Shown: piece after piece, positions 1 through 5,533 of the stretch
Layout: every line of letters starts with the position of its first letter
Numbering within the stretch: position 1 is the stretch's first letter
Source: Paracoccaceae bacterium
GTDB taxonomy: Bacteria > Pseudomonadota > Alphaproteobacteria > Rhodobacterales > Rhodobacteraceae
Direction: 5' to 3'
Length of the DNA stretch: 5,917 nucleotides
NCBI GenBank assembly: GCA_013214715.1
Contig: JABSSB010000015.1
Location: 29,225 to 35,141 of the forward strand
Notes under the pieces: generated by a model
Told to the model about the DNA's origin: nothing
Database searches by the model: none
What the model saw: only the letters and a program-made list of their open reading frames with translations
Made by a program: the position numbers and the translations under genes

Positions 1-194
1 CCATCCAGTTTGGCCACATAATATGTGCCTGAGGCCACAAGCGCCGGTTGCGCGCGCAAAATCAGCGGCAAGGCCGTCACCAAAACCGAAGGCGGGTAAT
101 CCGCCTTGAGCAGTTTCGGGTAGCTGCGCGCCAAGAGCGCATCCACCGCCGCAAGGTCATCCGAGCGACTGACGCGGATGCTGGGATCATTCAT
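1..194 (-). CDS. GNAT-family N-acetyltransferase, N-terminal fragment (runs off left edge)
   Basis: Reading leftward from the ATG at 194-192, the frame stays open to base 1 and gives 64 residues beginning MNDPSIRVSRSDDLAAVDAL and continuing with ARSYPKLLKADYPPSVL. The opening beta strand followed by an 'S-D-D-L-A-A-V' helix start is typical of GNAT acetyltransferases, which move an acetyl group from acetyl-CoA to an amine. The acetyl-CoA-binding motif lies outside the window, so the substrate cannot be inferred. The ATG overlaps the stop of the racemase gene by four bases (ATGA, 194-191), and a purine-rich GGGGCAGGG stretch precedes it, so it is probably translationally coupled to the racemase. 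The family call rests on N-terminal resemblance only. Confidence 0.75.
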   Translation of the reverse strand, partial: MNDPSIRVSRSDDLAAVDALLARSYPKLLKADYPPSVLVTALPLILRAQPALVASGTYYVAKLD

Positions 195-895
195 GACGTG
201 CCCTGCCCCTGCATTGCCAGATCAAGCGCGGCGGCACAGTGGATCAGCGTGGTGTCGAACACCGGCATGTCGACATTGTCCTGATCGAGCAGCATCCCGA
301 CCTCGGTGCAGCCAAGGATCAGGCTGTCGGCACCGTTTTCCGCAAGCCTGCCAGCGATATTCACATAAGCCTGTCGGCTTTCCTCCATGACCACGCCTTT
401 GCACAACTCCTCATATATGATGCGATGGGTGCTGTCGCGATCCGACTGTTCGGGGACCACGGGAACAAGGTCCACCGCGCGCAGGGCGTTGGTGTAAAAA
501 CTCTGCCCCATCGTGAACGCAGTTGCCATCAGGCCCGGACGAGACTTGCCGGCCGCGACAATGGCCCCGGCGGTGGCGTCGGCAATGTGCAGCAACGGGA
601 TCGACACGCCCTGCATCATCGGCTGGACCAGCTTGTGCATGGTATTGGTGGCGAGGATCAACATCTCGGCCCTGCCGCGTTTCAAAGCGCGGGCTTCATG
701 GTTCAAAATCTGCCCGGCTTGATCCCAATCCCCTTGTATCTGCAAGGCTTCGATCGGAGTGAAATCCAGCGAGCGGATCAACAGGTCGGGCGAATGCAAC
801 CCGCCCAACCGGACCTGCGTCAGGCGGCACAGTTCCTGATCGTAAAGCTGGGTCGAGGCAGCGGGCATACCGCCCAGAATGCCAATGGTTTTCAT
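191..895 (-). CDS. Aspartate/glutamate racemase family protein (YgeA-like)
   Basis: This 234-residue cytosolic protein begins MKTIGILGGMP and matches the Asp/Glu racemase superfamily, close in length and motifs to E. coli YgeA. These enzymes invert the alpha-carbon of amino acids without a cofactor, using two acid/base residues. The first-half motif is ATNTMHK, with Thr83 where classical family members have a catalytic cysteine. The second motif is GCTEVG, with Cys196. This Thr/Cys pair is the one reported for E. coli YgeA (Thr83/Cys197). GLHS (32-35), FDT (213-215) and the IADAT segment also match that subgroup. The start at 895 is chosen over an in-frame upstream codon at 940 because GGGGAGGG lies 8-15 bases upstream, the N-terminus is canonical, and the 940 start falls inside the rpmG terminator. 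The substrate could be Asp, Glu or another amino acid such as homoserine. It is followed by an overlapping acetyltransferase gene. Confidence 0.88.
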   Translation of the reverse strand: MKTIGILGGMPAASTQLYDQELCRLTQVRLGGLHSPDLLIRSLDFTPIEALQIQGDWDQAGQILNHEARALKRGRAEMLILATNTMHKLVQPMMQGVSIPLLHIADATAGAIVAAGKSRPGLMATAFTMGQSFYTNALRAVDLVPVVPEQSDRDSTHRIIYEELCKGVVMEESRQAYVNIAGRLAENGADSLILGCTEVGMLLDQDNVDMPVFDTTLIHCAAALDLAMQGQGTS

Positions 896-935
896 CGTGC
901 GATCCCTCCCCGGATGCGCAGCGTGATGACGATGA

Positions 936-966
936 GGCAAAGAAAAAGGCCACGCAACGCGTGGCC
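936..966 (-). terminator. Rho-independent terminator of rpmG
   Basis: On the minus strand, a perfect 8-bp GC-rich stem (GGCCACGC / GCGTGGCC, 948-966, three-base loop) is followed directly by TTTTTCTTT (939-947). It lies 29 bases past the rpmG stop, as expected for an intrinsic terminator, and should largely insulate the racemase gene from rpmG transcription. No convincing separate racemase promoter is visible in 896-935, so partial read-through may feed that gene. Confidence 0.9.
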
Positions 967-994
967 CTGTCTTCTGATCCGATGTCGGAAAGGC

Positions 995-1162
995 TTATTT
1001 GATTTTGCCTTCCTTATACTCGACATGCTTGCGGGCCACCGGGTCATACTTACGCACAACCATTTTTTCGGTCATGGTGCGCGCGTTCTTCTTGGTCACA
1101 TAGAAGTGGCCCGTGCCTGCGGTCGAGTTCAGGCGGATCTTGATCGTCGTCGGCTTCGCCAT
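995..1162 (-). CDS. rpmG: 50S ribosomal protein L33
   Basis: This 55-residue basic protein of the large ribosomal subunit starts MAKPTTIKIRLNSTAGTGHF, contains YVTKKNARTM and ends EYKEGKIK. The length and motifs are those of proteobacterial L33. It has no cysteines, so it is the zinc-independent (C-minus) form; zinc-binding L33 carries two CxxC pairs. The start at 1162 has a strong AGGAGAG (1174-1168) five bases upstream. The frame is open further upstream to 1246, but that region holds the promoter and leader and is not coding. The gene is monocistronic as read here, with its own promoter (1219-1246) and terminator (936-966). It sits just downstream of the decayed VIT gene. Confidence 0.97.
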   Translation of the reverse strand: MAKPTTIKIRLNSTAGTGHFYVTKKNARTMTEKMVVRKYDPVARKHVEYKEGKIK

Positions 1163-1178
1163 CGTATCTCTCCTGCAA

Positions 1179-1197
1179 CGAAAGGCGGGGCCTTTCG
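1179..1197 (-). promoter_or_regulatory. Stem-loop in the rpmG 5' leader
   Basis: A perfect 8-bp inverted repeat (CGAAAGGC / GCCTTTCG) encloses a CCC loop on the minus strand. It lies between the predicted transcription start (near 1212) and the AGGAGAG ribosome binding site, ending five bases before the latter. No T-run follows, so it does not look like an intrinsic terminator. It could stabilise the mRNA or modulate translation, but the function is not established. Confidence 0.5.
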
Positions 1198-1218
1198 GGA
1201 ATTTCGTATGAGCGCCCG

Positions 1219-1246
1219 CTAATACCGTCTTGCGCCGGGGTGTCAA
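1219..1246 (-). promoter_or_regulatory. Sigma-70-type promoter for rpmG
   Basis: On the minus strand a perfect -35 box TTGACA (1246-1241) is separated by 16 bases from a -10 box TATTAG (1224-1219). Transcription would start near 1212, giving a leader of about 50 bases before the rpmG ATG. It begins about 30 bases past the end of the VIT pseudogene, so rpmG does not depend on the upstream operon. This is the strongest promoter-like sequence I see in the window. Confidence 0.8.
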
Positions 1247-1276
1247 CCGGATTCGACGGAAAAGCTGCCTGCACCG

Positions 1277-1850
1277 TCAGCGATGAAATAGGCTCCCTAC
1301 CAGATAGGTAATGGCCGCCGCCGCACCACCGATCAACAGGGTTTCCAGCCCGGCCCCCAGAAAGGCCAGAAAGGTCGCAAGCGCAGCCTTCTGCGGTTTG
1401 GGATCGACCCCGCCCAGCCCGTATTCGCCTTCCATCATCAACTCGACCGAGGCCTCGCGATTGGCGGTGATGGCCGGGGCGCCTCCTCCAGCACGCGCCC
1501 ACTTAGGCCCTTGCGGCGCAGGATTTCGCGGACTTCGGCGATTTCGCCTTCAGGGTAGTCGCGGATATGGCGTTCTTCGACGGCGCGCAGGCGGGCGGCG
1601 TTGTCGGCATCGCATTGGTGGCAGAATAATTGCCGACAGCCCTCGAAAACCCATCTGCCAGCACATTGGCGATGCCCAAAGCCACAATGACAAACGGCGA
1701 CAAGCCTGCGCCCGGAACACCTGCGACGATGGCAAAGGTGGTGACCGATCCGTCGATGCCGCCATAGACCACATCGCGCAGGACACCGCGGCCTTCAGGG
1801 TCGGCAATGCGGGCGGCCATCTCCTCGGGGCTGTGGCCGTGGTCTGACAT
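1277..1850 (-). pseudogene. VIT1/CCC1-family iron/manganese transporter, frameshifted and internally deleted
   Basis: The ATG at 1850 follows AAGGAG and opens MSDHGHSPEEMAARIADPEG, then YGGIDGSVTTFAIVAG and NVLADGFSRAVGNYSAT, the first two membrane helices of the VIT family, which moves Fe2+/Mn2+ across membranes. Near 1605-1616 one base is missing. The match continues in a second frame as ARLRAVEERHIRDYPEGEIA to RRKGLSGRVLEEA, the cytosolic metal-binding helices. A second missing base near 1473-1484 moves it to a third frame with ITANREASVELMMEGEYGLG, DPKP and LETLLIGGAAAAITYLVG, ending at a TGA (1279-1277). Restoring two bases gives exactly 192 codons. The protein would be 191 residues against roughly 230-240 for the family: FLAFL joins directly to GAGLETLL, so the helix between them is missing. 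The usual Met of 'GFSM' is Arg (residue 70). The uncorrected frame stops at 1503 after 115 residues. Sequencing error could explain the shifts but not the deletion. Confidence 0.85.
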
Positions 1851-1851
1851 C

Positions 1852-2838
1852 TCAGCGCTCCTTATCCGCGCCTCCGGTCACAAGACCGGCCAACGCCCGC
1901 CCGATCACGGCGCGAGTGCGGGGTTTGCGCGCCTGTGAAAAGGGCAGCGGGCGGCACAGCTCAATCGCGGCGAGGCCAACGCGCACGGTCAGCGCCCCAT
2001 TGATCAGCCCTTCGCCAAAACGGCGCGACAGCTTGGCCAGAACCGTGGCACCCAGCACGGGTTCCAGCAGATCATCACCCACCGCCATAGCCCCCGTAGC
2101 CGCCAGATGCAGGACCACCGCACGCGCCAAACGCAAAGCGCCCAAAGTGCCGCCGCGACCGCCGTAGATTGCTCCGATACGTCGGATCATGCGCAGCGCG
2201 CTGACGCCCGCCATCGCCACATCCACCAGACCCAGCGGCACCAGCGCCGTCACCGTCGCCACACGCCTTGCGGTTTGTTCAACCTCGGCCAGCGCCGCGC
2301 GGTCGAGCGGGTCCATCAGGCAGGCTTCGGCCAATTCGGTGAGCGCGGCATGATCGAGCGCCTCATCACGCCGTTCGCGCCAGCGGGCGCGACCCCAATC
2401 CATATCGGTACGGCCGCTATAAAGGCCCAGCACCCGGTCCAAAGCATGACGCAGGCTGGGCAGGTCTGGTGCGGCCTCGATCGTGCCGCGCAAATCACCC
2501 AAACGCCGCAAGCGCCAGATGGCGCGGGCCTCTGACATCGCAAGCAGCAGGACGACAAGGCCGAAAGCAGCGCAAAGTGCGGCAAACCCCCAGCCCAGCA
2601 GCGGCACCGACGTCACAAGGTTGACCCCGGTCTGCCACAGCCAGATCGACAGCATACTGCCAGCCAGCAGCGTGAACAACGCCCAGAACCAGCGCGACAG
2701 GACAGAGCCGCGCCGCGCGATCTGCACAGCCGCCCGCCCGGCGAGGGGTGTGTCGGGCACCGCCTCGGCTGCGGCCACGTCCAATGCGGCCTTGGCCGCG
2801 TCACCGTCGAGGTCGATGAGGATAGGGCCTTTGGTCAT
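1852..2838 (-). CDS. ycjF: YcjF-like TIGR01620/DUF697 inner-membrane protein
   Basis: This is a 328-residue protein of unknown biochemical role. A soluble N-terminus (1-45) is followed by two hydrophobic membrane segments at about 50-68 and 80-101, then a long domain with the TIGR01620/DUF697 pattern. That domain includes VDVAMAGVSALRMIRRIGAIYG (split by family as D206 and Y225-G226) and a C-terminal EGLINGALTVRVGLAAIEL stretch ending CRPLPF (295-300). The family usually sits beside ycjX, and in E. coli both belong to the phage-shock (Psp) regulon. Here ycjX is in the same operon, separated by one acetyltransferase gene. The ATG at 2838 overlaps the preceding stop by four bases and has GGGAG (2851-2847) eight bases upstream. 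The family call is firm. The symbol is by homology, and no function beyond a likely partnership with YcjX can be given. Confidence 0.88.
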   Translation of the reverse strand: MTKGPILIDLDGDAAKAALDVAAAEAVPDTPLAGRAAVQIARRGSVLSRWFWALFTLLAGSMLSIWLWQTGVNLVTSVPLLGWGFAALCAAFGLVVLLLAMSEARAIWRLRRLGDLRGTIEAAPDLPSLRHALDRVLGLYSGRTDMDWGRARWRERRDEALDHAALTELAEACLMDPLDRAALAEVEQTARRVATVTALVPLGLVDVAMAGVSALRMIRRIGAIYGGRGGTLGALRLARAVVLHLAATGAMAVGDDLLEPVLGATVLAKLSRRFGEGLINGALTVRVGLAAIELCRPLPFSQARKPRTRAVIGRALAGLVTGGADKER

Positions 2839-3272
2839 GCGCTACGCTCCCATTGATACCTGATATCGGGCAAGCCCTCGTCATTATCTTGCCCATCGCT
2901 GCGGGCGATTTCGACAAAGCCGTGGCGCAGATAGAAGCGCTGCGCACCGTGATTGGCCTGGAAGGTCCAGAGCGTGAGCCTTTGTGAGGCTGCCTGTGCA
3001 TCCTGCAAAAGGCGCTGCCCAAGCCCCTGCCCCTGCGGGGTCACATAAAGCGACAATATCTCTTCACCCCGCCGGGCCAGAAAGCCATGCGCCACTCTGG
3101 CCGAGGTGATCACCCGCACCAACCCCTGCGCGATCATGCGGTCACAAAACGATATGGTTTCGGCGGCGCTGTGCAGCTTGGGCATCCAGTCCGTGTCGTC
3201 CTGAAAGCGCCAGAGGATATCGCCACAGGCGCCTGCATCCAGAGGTGACGCATCACGGATAGACGGGGTCAT
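2835..3272 (-). CDS. GNAT-family N-acetyltransferase between ycjX and ycjF
   Basis: This 145-residue protein is the normal length for a single GNAT domain, which transfers acetyl from acetyl-CoA to an amine. It begins MTPSIRDASPLDAGACGDIL. The acetyl-CoA-binding motif A is LYVTPQGQGLGQRLL (75-89), with the Q-x-x-G-x-G core at 80-85. Motif B-like NHGAQRFYLRHGFVEI (107-122) contains Asn107 and Tyr114, positions often used for catalysis in this fold. No transmembrane or signal segment is seen, so it should be cytosolic. Both ends overlap neighbours by ATGA: with the ycjX stop at 3269-3272 and with the ycjF start at 2835-2838. It is therefore almost certainly co-translated with that pair. A GGGGGA run lies six bases before the ATG. 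The substrate is unknown; N-terminal protein acetylation, small-molecule or antibiotic acetylation are all possible. Confidence 0.85.
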   Translation of the reverse strand: MTPSIRDASPLDAGACGDILWRFQDDTDWMPKLHSAAETISFCDRMIAQGLVRVITSARVAHGFLARRGEEILSLYVTPQGQGLGQRLLQDAQAASQRLTLWTFQANHGAQRFYLRHGFVEIARSDGQDNDEGLPDIRYQWERSA

Positions 3273-4666
3273 AGCCTGTCCCCCAGCAGAAATTCCGCCG
3301 CACGGTCCAGCCGGATATGTGGTGGCCCGTCGCCCGGCGCAAGCGATAGGGGCGCGGGCGCAAAGGCAAGCGGCGCAATCTCTGGCCAGTCCGTGCCGGA
3401 TTTCAGCAGACGCGCTGGATCGGTGGGCAGTTCCCCCGGATGATAGGCGACAGGACGGTCACACCCGATCCGCCGGCCCTGGATAAACCCCAACTCCACC
3501 CCATCCTGCATCCGCGTCGTTTCGGTCGTGCTGCGCAGGGCCGCGAGCGCCAGCGCCTCAGTCCGGGCGCCGGAAAAGGCGGCGCGGTCGCGGGCCTGAC
3601 GGGTGAGCACCTGCATCAAAGTAGCGAGCTTGTCATGCTGGCTGTGATGCAGATGGTCGGCCTTGGTCGCGGCAAACAGGATGCGATCCACCCGCCGCCG
3701 CCCCAATAGCCGGCTGAGCCGCGCGCTGCGTCCGGGACGAAACGCGCCCAGCACGCCCGCCATCGCGGTTTCGACATCGGCCAACGCCGCGGGCCCCTTG
3801 GCCAGCGCGCCCAGCGCGTCAACCAACACCACCTGCCGGTCAATCCGGGCGAAATGGTCGCGAAAGAAAGGGCGGATCACCTTGCGTTTATAGGCCACGA
3901 AGCGTCGCGCCATCTCTGCGCCCAACGTGCCGCGCGCCCGGCTGTGACCCGGCGGCAGGGGCGCGAGGCTCACCACCGGAGAGCCCGCCAGATCGCCCGG
4001 CAGCAACATGCGCCCCGGCGTGCAATCGGTGTAGCCTGCGTCTTTCGCGGCGTGCAGATAGGCGGCAAATATCTCAGCCAGCGCCGCGGCCTGTGCATCA
4101 TCATGCGGCGCAGAGGGGTCGATATCGGCTATCGCAGCCAGGTAGGCCTGCGCCTCATCCCGAGTAGCCAGCCGATCGAGAACCTGTGCCGACCAGTCGT
4201 CATAGCTTTGATCAAGAAGCGCCAGATCGAGCAGCCATTCACCGGGATAATCGACAATATCCAGATGCAACCGCCGCGCACCCTGCACCGCGCCCAACAG
4301 CCCACGGGGCCGCAGCCGGAAGGACAGGCGCAGTTCGGATATGCTAGCGGTCGGCTCAGGCCAATGCGGAGCATCGCCGGTCAGGGCGGCGATATTGGTT
4401 TCAAACGGGAACCGCGGCACGGTGTCGTCGGGCTGCGGGCGGAGAAACGCCGCCTCGATCCGGCCATCGCGTTCGGCGCCAAGCCCGGTCATGCGGCCAC
4501 GATCCAGCAGATTGGCCACCAGCGAGGTGATGAAGACGGTCTTGCCCGCCCGCGCCAGCCCGGTCACACCCAGACGGATCACCGGGTCAAACATGCTCTC
4601 CGACAACCGCGCGCCTGCGGCTTCGACCTCGCGCGCCATGTCGTCGACCCAGTGAATGATGTTCAA
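3269..4666 (-). CDS. ycjX: YcjX-family P-loop NTPase (DUF463)
   Basis: This 465-residue protein has the typical length for YcjX. Near the N-terminus, RLGVTGLARAGKTVFITSLV contains a Walker A loop GLARAGKT (36-43). LHLDIVDYPGEW (133-144) supplies a Walker B/DxxG-type element (Asp139, Gly142). RPFFRDHFARIDRQVVLVD (265-283) is a YcjX signature, and TKAD (334-337) resembles the G4 base-specificity motif. It is presumed to bind GTP or ATP; the cellular role is unknown, and in E. coli the gene is linked to the phage-shock response. The start is a TTG at 4666-4664, supported by AGGA (4677-4674) seven bases upstream. An in-frame ATG at 4639 lacks a comparable site and would trim nine residues. It heads the operon with the GNAT gene, ycjF and the VIT remnant. 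Confidence 0.9.
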   Translation of the reverse strand: MNIIHWVDDMAREVEAAGARLSESMFDPVIRLGVTGLARAGKTVFITSLVANLLDRGRMTGLGAERDGRIEAAFLRPQPDDTVPRFPFETNIAALTGDAPHWPEPTASISELRLSFRLRPRGLLGAVQGARRLHLDIVDYPGEWLLDLALLDQSYDDWSAQVLDRLATRDEAQAYLAAIADIDPSAPHDDAQAAALAEIFAAYLHAAKDAGYTDCTPGRMLLPGDLAGSPVVSLAPLPPGHSRARGTLGAEMARRFVAYKRKVIRPFFRDHFARIDRQVVLVDALGALAKGPAALADVETAMAGVLGAFRPGRSARLSRLLGRRRVDRILFAATKADHLHHSQHDKLATLMQVLTRQARDRAAFSGARTEALALAALRSTTETTRMQDGVELGFIQGRRIGCDRPVAYHPGELPTDPARLLKSGTDWPEIAPLAFAPAPLSLAPGDGPPHIRLDRAAEFLLGDRL

Positions 4667-4765
4667 ATGTCTGTCCTACTTATCGTGTTGGTCCCAAGAT
4701 AGGCAGCGACAGGCCCAGTCACCAGAGGGTTGCGGGAAATGCCGTGGCGCTGTAACCGCTCGGCC
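4667..4765. promoter_or_regulatory. Divergent intergenic region between ycjX and truA
   Basis: These 99 bases separate the TTG of ycjX from the conserved ATG of truA and must hold promoters for both. Toward ycjX, TATCTT (4701-4696) is a possible -10, with only a poor -35 (TGGTGA) 17 bases before it. Toward truA, TTGCGG (4730-4735) and TGTAAC (4751-4756) are weak candidates with a short 15-base spacer. No sigma-54 type GG-N10-GC element or operator-like palindrome stands out. The region assignment is by position; the individual boxes are weak. Confidence 0.4.
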
Positions 4766-5533
4766 ATGCCGCGTTATGCCCTCAAAGTCGAATATCACGG
4801 AGCGCCCTTTGCCGGGTGGCAGCGTCAGAAGGATCAGCCCTCGGTGCAGGGCGCGATCGAAGAGGCGCTGGCCCGGCTGGAGCCGCGCGCCCACACCATC
4901 GCCGCCGCCGGACGCACCGATGCTGGCGTGCATGCCACAGCACAGGTGGCCCATTGCGACATGGTCAAGGCGTGGGATCCCTTCCGCCTGTCAGAAGCGT
5001 TGAATTTCCACCTCAAGCCGCAGCCTGTCGCGATCACGGCTTGCGCGCAAGTGGCCGAGGAGTGGCATGCACGGTTTTCTGCGGTCGAGCGGCAATATCT
5101 CTTCCGCCTGCTGATGCGCCGCGCGCCTGCCACCCACGATGCCGGGCTGGTCTGGCAGATTGGGCAAGATCTGGACGCAGAGGCCATGCAAGCAGGCGCG
5201 GATCGCCTGCTGGGGCGGCATGATTTTACGACCTTCCGGAGCTCGATCTGTCAGGCAGAAAGCCCGGTCAAGACACTGGATGAGTTGAGGGTCGAGCGGG
5301 TGGAGGGCTTTTCCGGACCAGAAATCCGCTTTCACGTGCGGGCGCGCAGTTTCCTGCATAACCAGGTGCGCAGCTTTGTCGGCACGTTGGAGCGCGTCGG
5401 CGCCGGAGCGTGGAGCCCGGACGATGTCACCGCCGCGCTGGAGGCGCGCAGCCGCGCCGCCTGCGGCCCGGTCTGCCCGCCGCAGGGGCTGTATCTGGCG
5501 CGGGTCGGCTATCCGGTGGATCCTTTCGCCTAG
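4766..5533 (+). CDS. truA: tRNA pseudouridine(38-40) synthase TruA
   Basis: TruA isomerises uridines 38, 39 and 40 in the anticodon stem-loop of many tRNAs. The 255-residue protein begins MPRYALKVEYHGAPFAGWQR, and AAAGRTDAGVHATAQ (47-61) carries the catalytic aspartate (Asp52) in the family's R-T-D-A-G-V-H-A motif. Further landmarks are the FTTFRSS segment, VRARSFLHNQVRSFVGTL and the C-terminal PPQGLYLARVGYP. The length is close to E. coli TruA (270). The start at 4766 is chosen because the family normally begins M-P-R-Y. There is no clear Shine-Dalgarno there, and an upstream in-frame ATG at 4739 (nine extra residues) has GAGGG ten bases before it, so the true start could be longer. The gene stands alone on this strand, divergent from ycjX and convergent with the cytochrome gene. 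Confidence 0.96.
   Translation: MPRYALKVEYHGAPFAGWQRQKDQPSVQGAIEEALARLEPRAHTIAAAGRTDAGVHATAQVAHCDMVKAWDPFRLSEALNFHLKPQPVAITACAQVAEEWHARFSAVERQYLFRLLMRRAPATHDAGLVWQIGQDLDAEAMQAGADRLLGRHDFTTFRSSICQAESPVKTLDELRVERVEGFSGPEIRFHVRARSFLHNQVRSFVGTLERVGAGAWSPDDVTAALEARSRAACGPVCPPQGLYLARVGYPVDPFA

Noticed and set aside
239..1222. Long plus-strand open frame (327 codons) across the racemase, terminator and rpmG regions
   Set aside because: It is antisense to two well-recognised genes and crosses the rpmG terminator. Its translation shows no family features, and long antisense frames are common in GC-rich DNA.
1247..1276. Possible intrinsic terminator after the VIT remnant (short GCTG/CAGC pairing followed by TTTT)
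   Set aside because: The stem is only four base pairs with a long loop, too weak to call.
1050..1502. Minus-strand open frame (150 codons) spanning the VIT 3' part and rpmG
   Set aside because: It is out of frame with each VIT segment and with rpmG, and it reads through the rpmG promoter. Its composition is that of a shadow frame.
3854..4702. Plus-strand open frame (282 codons) antisense to ycjX
   Set aside because: It lies opposite the conserved YcjX coding region, including its P-loop, and the product is arginine/glutamine-rich without recognisable motifs.
4667..4765. Sigma-54 promoter upstream of ycjX, expected if it were controlled as in the E. coli Psp response
   Set aside because: No GG-N10-GC element was found on the ycjX strand; the closest GG/GC pair has the wrong spacing (8 bases).
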